NCBI GenBank assembly: GCA_002306345.1
Contig: DBRQ01000006.1
Coordinates: 1 to 25,325 of the forward strand
Direction: 5' to 3'
Length of the DNA stretch: 25,325 nt
Origin: Candidatus Pacebacteria bacterium UBA1364
GTDB lineage: Bacteria; Patescibacteriota; Microgenomatia; UBA1400; PJMF01
Position numbers and translations under genes: made by a program. Within the stretch, counting starts at the first letter, position 1, and every line of letters begins with the position of its first letter. The notes below the pieces were generated by a model. The model had not been told where the DNA came from. It saw only the letters and a program-made list of their open reading frames with translations, and searched no databases. Shown one piece after another: positions 12,880 through 20,176 of this stretch.

Positions 12880-13302
12880 ATGTGGGAACTTGTAATTTTT
12901 ATTTGGTTTGTAGCAATAGCTTTAGCTTTAATTCTTAGACAATTAAAAATTAATCAAAAAAACTATCTCCCTTATAAAAAAAGATTTTCTGTAATGACCC
13001 ATGCTGAACAAGCATATTTTAAAAAATTGCAAGAAACTTACGGCCAACAATATTATATTTTTCCTCAAATCAATTTAGATAAATTAGTAGAAGTAACTAC
13101 TAAAAAAAGTTATTACCATTACTTCAATAAAATAAATAGAAAATCAGTTGATTTTGTAATTGCTGACAAAAATACACTAGAAACAATAAAAGTAATTGAG
13201 CTAGACGATTGGACACATGGATTAGAGAAAAGAAAAGAGAGAGATGACTTTATAAATAATGTCTTGGAAGTTTGCAGTATTATAAAAATTAGGCAAAAAT
13301 AA
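12880..13302 (+). CDS. DUF2726 protein with N-terminal membrane anchor
   Basis: 140 residues. Residues 1-20 form one hydrophobic segment (MWELVIFIWFVAIALALIL). The rest matches DUF2726: YKKRFSVMTHAEQAYF, then a strand with FPQINLDKLV, then KSVDFVIADKNTLETIKVIELDD. The D...(I)ELD arrangement (D111 region, ELDD) resembles a PD-(D/E)XK nuclease core, and the family is often treated as nuclease-like. The function is not established. It is the first gene of an AT-rich accessory block. Start chosen at ATG 12880 because the extended -10 box ends 6 nt before it. Confidence 0.82.
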   Translation: MWELVIFIWFVAIALALILRQLKINQKNYLPYKKRFSVMTHAEQAYFKKLQETYGQQYYIFPQINLDKLVEVTTKKSYYHYFNKINRKSVDFVIADKNTLETIKVIELDDWTHGLEKRKERDDFINNVLEVCSIIKIRQK

Positions 13303-13331
13303 TAATACTTTTCTCAGGCTAATTTCAGGTA

Positions 13332-13337
13332 TACAAT
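13332..13337 (+). promoter_or_regulatory. -10 box (TACAAT) of the interrupted surface-protein gene
   Basis: TACAAT ends 6 nt before the ATG at 13344. The promoter looks intact although the reading frame is interrupted. Confidence 0.55.
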
Positions 13338-13343
13338 GTGATC

Positions 13344-13988
13344 ATGTTAAAGAAACGCATTGTCGTATCTTTCTTTTTTGTTATATTTTTGTCTTCATCT
13401 TCAAATATTTTGGCACATCCTGGGAATACGGCTAGTGATGGATGCCATTACTGCAGAACTAATTGTGACAAGTAGGGAGTTCCATGGAATCAAAGGCACT
13501 GTCATGGAGGGTATACAGCTCCAAAACCAAAAATAATCGTTCCAACAATTCCATCAGAAACAAAAGGTGGCCCTACATATTTCATCAATAAAAGTGGTGT
13601 AGTTGAAATGTTATTTGATTGGGATAGGCCAGATGGAAAACAATATAGTATTGCTATGAGTAAAACCGCTGGTGGTGATCCAGGTCCTAATACCGACACG
13701 ACTAAAAGTGAATATACTTTTACAAATATTAAACCAGGAAAATGGTATGTAAATATTAAAGAAGAGTTTAATGGGTATTGGTCAGAAGTAGCCTATTGGA
13801 CAATAGACATTCCAAGCAATGTTAAGGATATTGCCAGACCATATCCAACTCCCACGCCAATTCCAACTAATACAAATAACTATCAAGAATCTTCAGATAG
13901 CAATGAATCCTCAAATGGATTAGGCACTATCGCAATGGTAGGACTTGGAGCTGGAATTTATCATTTTTTTAATAAAGTGAAAAAGTAA
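13344..13988 (+). pseudogene. Secreted Cys/His-motif surface protein with in-frame TAG
   Basis: One frame from ATG 13344 to TAA 13988 (214 codons), broken only by TAG at codon 44 (13473-13475). Signal peptide at 1-24, cleavage likely after ILA. The mature start HPGNTASDGCHYCRTNC (C34, C37, C41), then DK-stop-GVPWNQRHCHGGY, matches a secreted motif usually written CHTCRTNC-x-K-W-G ... YHCH. The stop stands where Trp (TGG) is expected, so one G-to-A change explains it. Next come a beta-rich, Fn3-like stretch (FDWDRPDGKQYSI ... YTFTNIKPGKWYVNI), a Pro/Thr/Ser linker, and a C-terminal hydrophobic segment with a KVKK tail (192-214) that would anchor it in the membrane. TAG is a real stop in this genome. 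Expect a 43-residue product unless there is readthrough or a sequencing error. Confidence 0.78.
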
Positions 13989-13993
13989 TCTTT

Positions 13994-14350
13994 ATGAGAA
14001 AAATAGTTTATATAACAACTTTTATTGTTTCAGTAATATGGATAGCCAACAAGATTCATGATAATTATATAAATTCAGAAAAAAAACCATTTTGGACAGG
14101 AACAGAAGAAATACAGGTTTGCAAAAAACCTTATTATTCAAGCAAGGAATGCTATAAACTAAATGTTTCACTACTTAGCAAAAAATCTGCAAAAATTAAT
14201 TTTCCAAATGGCGGATATATTTTTACCAATAATTTAACTTGCTATTTTGCTGGAAATTCAGGAAAAGATCGTCCAAGATATGTTTTTTGTAGAAGTTGGG
14301 ATAGTGAAAATAATCAATGGGATTTTATGCCTAACTGGGTAAATTATTAA
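13994..14350 (+). CDS. Hypothetical membrane-anchored protein, four Cys
   Basis: 118 residues, not recognised. Signal anchor at about residues 4-20 (IVYITTFIVSVIWIA), so the rest is probably extracytoplasmic. Four cysteines at C43, C53, C83 and C99 could form two disulfides. The body has aromatic residues and beta-strand-like segments (GGYIFTNNLTCYFAG, YVFCRSWD). It starts 5 nt after the surface-protein frame and is followed 14 nt later by another small membrane protein, so an operon is likely. Codon use is strongly AT-biased, like the rest of this block. Confidence 0.6.
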   Translation: MRKIVYITTFIVSVIWIANKIHDNYINSEKKPFWTGTEEIQVCKKPYYSSKECYKLNVSLLSKKSAKINFPNGGYIFTNNLTCYFAGNSGKDRPRYVFCRSWDSENNQWDFMPNWVNY

Positions 14351-14364
14351 TAAAAAGAAAAAGT

Positions 14365-14622
14365 ATGAAAAACAAAAACAATACCAGCTTGCTGTCAAAA
14401 GTATTCATTTTATTTATAGGATTTATTTTAGGATTTCTTGTTTTTAATAAAAAAGATTTAAATGAAAAACTAAGATATGGTGAAACAGGGTTACCAAAAA
14501 ATTGTAGAGCAATAATAAAAGCAAACTATGAGGGATATCGACTAGATGAATTTACCGCAGAAGGAGCCCTAGATTCTATAAATAGAAATTGCGGAGAGTT
14601 TGGATACTCTTGGGGGAAATAA
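14365..14622 (+). CDS. Small hypothetical protein, one TM segment
   Basis: 85 residues. Transmembrane segment at about 11-27 (SKVFILFIGFILGFLVF). The extracytoplasmic part has two cysteines (C47, C76) framing a conserved-looking alpha-helical motif GLPKNCRAIIKANYEGYR ... ALDSINRNCGEFGYSW, which could close by a disulfide. I recognise this as the kind of motif seen in uncharacterised small secreted proteins but cannot name a family. Probably co-transcribed with the genes before and after it. Confidence 0.6.
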   Translation: MKNKNNTSLLSKVFILFIGFILGFLVFNKKDLNEKLRYGETGLPKNCRAIIKANYEGYRLDEFTAEGALDSINRNCGEFGYSWGK

Positions 14623-14627
14623 ACATA

Positions 14628-15314
14628 ATGAATCAAAAAAATAAAATTTCAAATAAGTTAATTATTTTATTTATTTTTCTTATTTTTATCATAATTATTT
14701 ATAAGCTGTTTTTTTCGCACCCCAATCAAAAAGAACAAAATGAATTGAACTATTCAAAAAATGAAAAGCAAGAGCAAGTAAAACCTGCAGAAAATGAAGA
14801 GCCATCTGTTTTAAATACATTCTCAGATGAGTCAGTTCTAATGTCTGATGGTTCACACCTAAAAGAAGCTCCTGATACAGTTAATCAAAATGATACTGAA
14901 TCAAACAAATTTGATTATGATGCCTATAAGCTAATTAATTACAATGATTTTTTGCAAATGATATCAGATCATTTTGATGAAAAAAAATCAATGAATTTTA
15001 AAGGGGTGAGTGTTTTTAATTCTGCTTATAAATTCCAAATAACGATTCCCAATAAACCAATTCACGTTTCTAATGAACTACTATCTATTTTGGATTCTGC
15101 AACAATGAACAAAGAAATTTCTAAAATCTTTACTCATTATTTCAAAATTAATCAACAAGAGACAAGTATTTATTTTTTTATTCAAAATAAACTAGCCACT
15201 GATATTCTAGAAAAATGGGAAAAAAATCAAACATATGATTTTTATGTATTTATGCCTTTCACTAATCATTACAGTAACTATGTACCACTACTAGTTAATG
15301 CAACTAATTCTTAA
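14628..15314 (+). CDS. Hypothetical single-pass membrane protein
   Basis: 228 residues, not recognised. N-terminal TM at about 11-29 (LIILFIFLIFIIIIYKLFF), a Glu/Asn/Gln/Lys-rich flexible stretch (about 30-95), then a globular region (FDYDAYKLINYNDFLQMI to the end) with alternating strands and helices. I chose ATG 14628 over the longer frame from 14589, because the extra 13 residues overlap the previous gene and precede the hydrophobic anchor without adding a signal. The spacing of 5 nt after the preceding stop suggests translational coupling. Confidence 0.62.
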   Translation: MNQKNKISNKLIILFIFLIFIIIIYKLFFSHPNQKEQNELNYSKNEKQEQVKPAENEEPSVLNTFSDESVLMSDGSHLKEAPDTVNQNDTESNKFDYDAYKLINYNDFLQMISDHFDEKKSMNFKGVSVFNSAYKFQITIPNKPIHVSNELLSILDSATMNKEISKIFTHYFKINQQETSIYFFIQNKLATDILEKWEKNQTYDFYVFMPFTNHYSNYVPLLVNATNS

Positions 15315-15328
15315 ACATAATTTCTTCA

Positions 15329-15547
15329 ATGAAAAAAGCAAATAATTCAGCAGAAGAACAAATTGAAAATATTACTACTGAAATTACCAAACTTATTAGT
15401 TTTTTGCAAACAGATAAAAATAACGAATTAAATCGTAGAAAATTACTAATATTAGTTGGCAAAAGAAGGATGTATTTAAATTATCTAAAGAAAAACAAAA
15501 CAAAAGATTATTTTAAAATAATAAAAAAACTTAACATAGTAGGATAG
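15329..15547 (+). CDS. Divergent uS15-like protein lacking helix 1
   Basis: 72 residues. The sequence aligns with ribosomal protein S15 through most of its length: SAEEQIENITTEITKLISFL, RRKLLILVGKRRMYLNYLKK and YFKIIKKLNI correspond to helices 2-4. It lacks the N-terminal ~17 residues (helix 1) of standard 88-89-residue S15. By alignment the rRNA-contact residues H41, D48 and S51 are replaced by F, N and N, while the basic GKRR helix is kept. S15 binds helix 22 of 16S rRNA in early 30S assembly. The gene sits at the end of an accessory block, not next to pnp as is usual for rpsO. It may be a paralog or this lineage's diverged S15. It ends in TAG. Confidence 0.68.
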   Translation: MKKANNSAEEQIENITTEITKLISFLQTDKNNELNRRKLLILVGKRRMYLNYLKKNKTKDYFKIIKKLNIVG

Positions 15548-15582
15548 GTTTAAAGCACATTTCCTCAAACCCGTATATCGTA

Positions 15583-15588
15583 TATAAT
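15583..15588 (+). promoter_or_regulatory. -10 box of the ABC exporter gene
   Basis: TATAAT ends 6 nt before the ATG at 15595, consistent with a leaderless transcript. Confidence 0.65.
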
Positions 15589-15594
15589 GTTTTC

Positions 15595-17361
15595 ATGTCC
15601 GTCTTTAAACGCCTTTATCATTTCATTTGGCAGCGTAAATGGCCATTTCTTTTGGGTACTATTCCTATGGTTATTGCCATGATTTTAAGCAATTTATCGC
15701 CATTTTTTATCAAGTGGCTAACCCAAGCAGTGCAAAATGGCAATTTAGATCGCGCTTTTGACTTAGTGCTGCTTTTTGGTTTGACTCTCATCACTAGTAA
15801 TTTATTTGATAATTTGGCGTATTTCATTACTGATCGCAACATGGTGGGAACTTCGACCGATATTGCCAAAGCCGTATTAGCTCATATTCATAATTTGGAT
15901 TTTGCCTATCACACCAATAAAAGTTCTGGCAGATTAATCAGTTTAATGAAAAGGGGTGATGATGCTTTTTTTGCTTATTACGATATTATCAATCGCCAAT
16001 TTCTAAGTCTACTGGTTAGTTTTACTGTAATGTTTACAGCTTTTGCCCAATTGCATGGCAATTATTTACTGTTTGTTATTGGCTTGATTATTATCACTGT
16101 GTTGGTGGCGATTTTTTTGATCAAAATCAATATTAAAAAACGCCAATTATTCAACGAGATTGATGATAATGTTTCGGCTGTGCGAGCAGACAATTTGATA
16201 AATTTTGACACAGTTAAATATTTTACTAATGAAAAATTCGAGCAAACACGCTTTGCAGAACTTTTGCAAATTTGGTACCGACGGTTGTTAGATTACTTTT
16301 TCACTTTTCGTTATTTCGATGTTTTGGTGGGCAATTTAATTAATGTCGCTTTAGTGGGTATCATGCTTTTAGCAATCCAAGATTTACGCCAAGGACAAAT
16401 TACTCTAGCAGATTTTTTACTAGTTGCAACTTTTTCGACTACTTTGTTTCCCAGAATGATGCAACTACTTTTTAACATCCGTGAATTAGCCAAAAAACAC
16501 ACTGACATTAGTAATTATTTAAATCTTCTTGACGAAAAAATTGAAGTGAAAGATCCACTAAAACCTAAACAAATTAAAAAATTGCGAGGAGAAATTGTTT
16601 TTGACCAGGTGGATTTTGCTTATGAAAATAAACAATTGGTGCTTAAAGATTTTTCTTTACACATCAAAAGTGGTGAGGCCATTGCTCTAGTTGGCTTTTC
16701 AGGCGCAGGCAAAACCACTATTACTAAATTGCTGATGCGTATGTACGATCCAATCAAAGGCAAAGTTTTAATTGATGGCATAGCGATTGATAATTTACGC
16801 AAAGCTGATTTACGCAAAATGGTTGGCCTGGTACCACAAGACCCTTTGTTATTCAACAATACCGTATACTTCAACATTGCTTATGCTAATAATCAGGCTA
16901 GTAAAGAAGAGGTGTTACAAGCGGCCAAAGCAGCTCAAGTTGATGCCTTTGTAAAAAATTTACCGAATGGTTATGAAACAATTGTGGGTGAACGGGGTAT
17001 TAAATTATCTGGTGGACAACGGCAGCGTTTGGCCATTGCTAGAGTTTTGCTAGAAAAAGCTAAAATTATTATTATGGATGAAGCCACCAGTTCGCTAGAT
17101 AGTGCTTCAGAAAAAATTATCCAAAACGCTTTTTGGAATTTAGTCAAAGATCCAAAAAATCCGCGTACCAGCATTATTATTGCTCATCGTCTTTCCACTA
17201 TCATGCAAGCAGATCGCATTGTGGTCATGAATAATGGTCAAATCGCCGAAATTGGCACACACAAAGAGCTTATTGAGCAAAAAGATGGTATTTATCAAAG
17301 ACTTTGGTCTTTACAAAAAAATGGTTTTATTGGCGATGGGGAAAGTGACGAAAAAGCTTAA
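15595..17361 (+). CDS. ABC exporter, fused TM and ATPase domains (MsbA/ABCB type)
   Basis: 588 residues, typical of a half-transporter that works as a dimer. The N-terminal ~310 residues hold about six transmembrane helices (WPFLLGTIPMVIAMIL, LLFGLTLITSNLF, and so on). The nucleotide-binding domain (about 335-580) has Walker A GFSGAGKTT near 366, Q-loop GLVPQDPLLF, signature LSGGQRQRLAIARVLL near 470, Walker B IIIMDEATSSLD near 490 and the H-loop IIAHRLSTIM. It exports lipids, peptides or drugs; the substrate cannot be read from sequence. Leaderless start after TATAAT. It stands alone; the following SDR is separated by 168 nt. Confidence 0.93.
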   Translation: MSVFKRLYHFIWQRKWPFLLGTIPMVIAMILSNLSPFFIKWLTQAVQNGNLDRAFDLVLLFGLTLITSNLFDNLAYFITDRNMVGTSTDIAKAVLAHIHNLDFAYHTNKSSGRLISLMKRGDDAFFAYYDIINRQFLSLLVSFTVMFTAFAQLHGNYLLFVIGLIIITVLVAIFLIKINIKKRQLFNEIDDNVSAVRADNLINFDTVKYFTNEKFEQTRFAELLQIWYRRLLDYFFTFRYFDVLVGNLINVALVGIMLLAIQDLRQGQITLADFLLVATFSTTLFPRMMQLLFNIRELAKKHTDISNYLNLLDEKIEVKDPLKPKQIKKLRGEIVFDQVDFAYENKQLVLKDFSLHIKSGEAIALVGFSGAGKTTITKLLMRMYDPIKGKVLIDGIAIDNLRKADLRKMVGLVPQDPLLFNNTVYFNIAYANNQASKEEVLQAAKAAQVDAFVKNLPNGYETIVGERGIKLSGGQRQRLAIARVLLEKAKIIIMDEATSSLDSASEKIIQNAFWNLVKDPKNPRTSIIIAHRLSTIMQADRIVVMNNGQIAEIGTHKELIEQKDGIYQRLWSLQKNGFIGDGESDEKA

Positions 17362-17366
17362 AACTT

Positions 17367-17409
17367 TGATATAATTTATTTTATGTTTAATCACGAACCA
17401 GAAAAATGA
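17367..17409 (+). other. Extended -10 promoter with eight-codon leaderless ORF
   Basis: TGATATAAT (17367-17375), 7 nt, then ATG AAT-containing mini-frame (MFNHEPEK) ending in TGA at 17407-17409. The arrangement copies that of real genes in this window, but the frame is only eight codons. It may be the surviving 5' end of a lost gene or a leader peptide. The remaining intergenic DNA to 17529 holds nothing else I can support. Confidence 0.3.
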
Positions 17410-17535
17410 AGCTATTTAAAAATTTATAAAACAATTTATTTAAAAGAAAGGGGTAAATAATTTTTCGGTCATTTAGACTGCACTAGAAATAACTTGATAA
17501 ATAGTCTCTGATCAAAAAAATATTTACAAATGTTA

Positions 17536-18285
17536 ATGTCAAAAAATATCCTCATTACCGGAGCTTCAAGTGGGATTGGTAAAGCCATTGCTCTAGAATT
17601 TGCCAAAAAGGAAGGTGCTAGCAATCACTTCATTTTGGTTGCGCGTAATAGTGCCAAGCTTGAACAGGTGGCACAAGAAGTCAGAGTATTAGGCGCGCAA
17701 GCTAGTATTATGTTAGCTGATTTTAGCAAAAAAGAGTCTATTGCCCAACTTTTTACTGATTTAGAAAAGGATTTTCCAAAACTTGATTTGGTTTTTAACA
17801 ATGCTGGACTCGGCTTTGTCAAAGAAGCTTATTTATTGAGCGATGACGAAGTTGAACAAATCATTGATGTTAACGTTAAGGGTATGATTTTGGTTGGCAA
17901 AAAAGCTGCTGGCTTGATGATTAAACAAGGCTATGGCCAAATTATTTTTACTTCTTCTTTAGCGGCCTATCTTCTTGCTCCGCAATGGTCGGTTTACTGT
18001 GCCAGCAAATGGGGAATTACTGTTTTTGCTAACATTTTACGTCAAGAAGTTGCTCCCTACGGAATCAAAATCACCACTGTTCATCCTGGACCAGTGAAAA
18101 CAGAATTTTTCGATAAAAATAAGGCTGATATTGATTTAAATAGTTCAGAATCAATGCAAGCTGCAGTGACTGCTGAAGAAGTGGCGCAAGCGATTTATGA
18201 GGCAATCAAAAGTGGCAAAGACAGAATTTTTGTACCTTCCTCACTGGAAGCAACAGTTAAAACTACTGATTATTTCCCAGCTTGA
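17536..18285 (+). CDS. Short-chain dehydrogenase/reductase (SDR)
   Basis: 249 residues from ATG 17536 (251 from ATG 17530; two in-frame ATGs are six bases apart). Classical SDR: cofactor loop TGASSGIGKAI, NNAG at 90-93, catalytic Ser in TSSLAAY (S143), and YCASK with Y156/K160 (numbered from 17530). It probably reduces a carbonyl with NADPH; an Arg in LVARN at the end of the second strand favours NADPH. The C-terminus is short and polar. Closest in style to the DltE/YqjQ-like fatty-acyl or general ketoreductase group; substrate unknown. The TATTTA box around 17521-17526 ends 9 nt before ATG 17536, so I prefer the second ATG. Confidence 0.88.
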   Translation: MSKNILITGASSGIGKAIALEFAKKEGASNHFILVARNSAKLEQVAQEVRVLGAQASIMLADFSKKESIAQLFTDLEKDFPKLDLVFNNAGLGFVKEAYLLSDDEVEQIIDVNVKGMILVGKKAAGLMIKQGYGQIIFTSSLAAYLLAPQWSVYCASKWGITVFANILRQEVAPYGIKITTVHPGPVKTEFFDKNKADIDLNSSESMQAAVTAEEVAQAIYEAIKSGKDRIFVPSSLEATVKTTDYFPA

Positions 18286-18363
18286 ACTGATTTAAAAATT
18301 CTTACCAAATAAATTGAATTGAGCTAAATTCAAACAATCCGCTTTCTTGTAAACTGCAACTGT

Positions 18364-18369
18364 TATAAA
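18364..18369 (+). promoter_or_regulatory. -10 box of recQ
   Basis: TATAAA ends 6 nt before the GTG start of recQ, again a leaderless arrangement. Confidence 0.5.
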
Positions 18370-18375
18370 AAAACA

Positions 18376-19851
18376 GTGACAAAGAATGAAATTTTAGCAA
18401 TTCAGACATTACAAAAAAATTTTGGTTTCACTAACTTTCGTTCTGGCCAATTAGAAATTGTTTTAGCGATTTTAGAGCATAAAGATGTCTTAGCAATTCT
18501 ACCTACCGGAGGAGGAAAATCTTTGTGTTTTCAAGTACCAGCTTTGATTTTGAAGGGCACCACTTTAGTTATCTCACCACTTATTTCCTTGATGAAAGAC
18601 CAAGTTGATCACTTGGAAAAAGTGGGGATTGCCGCCAGTTATTTAAGCAGTAATTTAAATTCAACAGAGATTGAAACGCGTCTCAATAAATTAGCCAAAG
18701 GCAAATACAAGCTTTTCTATTTAGCCCCAGAACGCCTAGTCAATGACAAAATTACGCAAATTTGTCAACAAATTGAGATTGCTTATCTCGTTATCGACGA
18801 GGCGCACTGTATTAGTTTATGGGGGCATCAATTTCGACCAAGTTACCAAGAAATTCCTAAATTTGTCGAAAAAATTCAAAAAAATAAGAAAAAAATTGCC
18901 ATAGCTGCTTTTACTGCTACCGCCACTAATTTGGTTCGTGAGGAAATTAAACAATACTTAGCTTTAGAAAAACCACTAGTTTTTGAAGGTGGTTTTTTGC
19001 GCGAAAATTTAATTTTTCATAATTTAATTTGTGATTCAACTTGGACTAAAAACCTTTACTTATTTAAATTATTAAAAATGCACCAAAGCGAAAATATTAT
19101 TATTTATTGCTCCACCAGAATCGAGTGTCAGAGACTACTTAAATTGATTAAATTCTACGATTTTGCTCATCTTTATAGAGCTAATTTATACCATGGTGGA
19201 CTCGACAAAAAACAAAGAGAACAAAATCAAAATGATTTTCTCAGTGGCAAAATTAAAATTATGATCGCTACTAATGCTTTCGGCATGGGAGTCGATAAAA
19301 GTGATATTCGAGTGGTGATTCATTACCAAATCTCTGCTAATTTAGAGAATTACTATCAAGAAGCAGGGCGCGCTGGTCGCGATGGTCAAGAAAGTTATGT
19401 CTATTTACTATACTATGAAAAAGATTTGCTGATTCAAGCCCAAATGATTAACAATAACTATCCAGATGAAAAAAACTTCCGTCGTCAATTGGAAATAAAA
19501 AAACTTGAACAAATTAGAAATTACGCGCTTAGTCAAACTTGTTTGCAAGCTAAAATTGTTCAATATTTTGGTCGCAATGAACAGTTGACTCGTTGTCAAC
19601 ATTGTTATCTTTGCCTGCAAAGAAGAATAGAATTAACAAAGCAAGAAAAAAAATTTATTAAAAAATTAGAAGAAATTAATCAGCTTTATCTAAATAAAAT
19701 TACCTACCAAAAATTGCCCAATCTTTTTACTATCAAACAAATGGAGTTGATGGCCATTCTGCAACCAAAAAGCCTTGAAGATTTACAAAAAATTCCAGGG
19801 GTTGGCAGTGATATAATATCTTTCTATGCAAATCAAAGAGGTGGTAGCTAA
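18376..19851 (+). CDS. recQ: RecQ-family ATP-dependent DNA helicase
   Basis: 491 residues. 3'-5' helicase for repair and fork processing. Motif 0 FGFTNFRSGQ, Walker A PTGGGKS (about 42-49), DEAH box VIDEAHCISLWGH near 140, TATAT motif III, IIYCSTR, and motif VI QEAGRAGRDGQ. The zinc-binding region has four cysteines in QTCLQAKIVQYFG ... RCQHCYLCLQ. A full winged-helix (RQC) domain is not evident; the tail (MELMAILQPKSLEDLQKIPGVG) resembles the end of an HRDC domain. It is therefore shorter than the 600-residue E. coli protein. The start is GTG at 18376, 6 nt after TATAAA. The 3' end overlaps the MazG-like gene by 26 nt and contains that gene's promoter. Confidence 0.92.
   Translation: MTKNEILAIQTLQKNFGFTNFRSGQLEIVLAILEHKDVLAILPTGGGKSLCFQVPALILKGTTLVISPLISLMKDQVDHLEKVGIAASYLSSNLNSTEIETRLNKLAKGKYKLFYLAPERLVNDKITQICQQIEIAYLVIDEAHCISLWGHQFRPSYQEIPKFVEKIQKNKKKIAIAAFTATATNLVREEIKQYLALEKPLVFEGGFLRENLIFHNLICDSTWTKNLYLFKLLKMHQSENIIIYCSTRIECQRLLKLIKFYDFAHLYRANLYHGGLDKKQREQNQNDFLSGKIKIMIATNAFGMGVDKSDIRVVIHYQISANLENYYQEAGRAGRDGQESYVYLLYYEKDLLIQAQMINNNYPDEKNFRRQLEIKKLEQIRNYALSQTCLQAKIVQYFGRNEQLTRCQHCYLCLQRRIELTKQEKKFIKKLEEINQLYLNKITYQKLPNLFTIKQMELMAILQPKSLEDLQKIPGVGSDIISFYANQRGGS
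19809..19817 (+). promoter_or_regulatory. Extended -10 (TGATATAAT) inside the recQ 3' end
   Basis: A perfect extended -10 in recQ coding sequence ends 8 nt before the MazG-like ATG, allowing independent leaderless expression of that gene. Confidence 0.7.
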
Positions 19852-20176
19852 ATATCAAGAAATTGCTGATTTTCTCAACCAACATTGGCCACTAAAAGAT
19901 CATAACCAACGAGTTTTTGCTCGCACCATGAAAGTGGTTGAAGAACTGGGTGAATTATCTGACGAAATTTTAACCAGCATGAATCTACAGCGTGATTCTA
20001 AAATTGCCAAATTTTCCAGAGAAAATTTGGAGGATGAATTCGCTGATGTCTTTGGTTCTTTAATTTTGCTAGGTAATGAATTAGATATTGATATCGAAAA
20101 AGTTGTTAAGAAAAAAATTAAATTCACTAAAGAGCGTTTTCAAATAGGTGAAAAATCTTTGAGTGTCAAAAATTGA
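19826..20176 (+). CDS. MazG-like nucleotide pyrophosphohydrolase
   Basis: 116 residues, single-domain MazG/all-alpha NTP-PPase. The metal-binding signature is present: E39-E40-x-x-E43 in VVEELGELSDEIL and E71-x-x-D74 in LEDEFADVFGSLI. It would hydrolyse (d)NTPs to NMP and pyrophosphate in house-cleaning. A basic stretch (KKKIKFTKERF) forms the last helix. The gene overlaps recQ by 26 nt at its 5' end and the convergent Elp3 gene by 37 nt at its 3' end (20140-20176), so both ends lie inside neighbours. Confidence 0.85.
   Translation: MQIKEVVAKYQEIADFLNQHWPLKDHNQRVFARTMKVVEELGELSDEILTSMNLQRDSKIAKFSRENLEDEFADVFGSLILLGNELDIDIEKVVKKKIKFTKERFQIGEKSLSVKN

Noticed and set aside
13473..13475. Recoded stop codon (UAG or UGA read as sense) as a genome-wide feature
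   Set aside because: TGA ends murC, the SDR gene and the methyltransferase, and TAG ends the DUF4258-like and S15-like genes, so standard code use fits. The TAG in the surface protein is treated as a local event.
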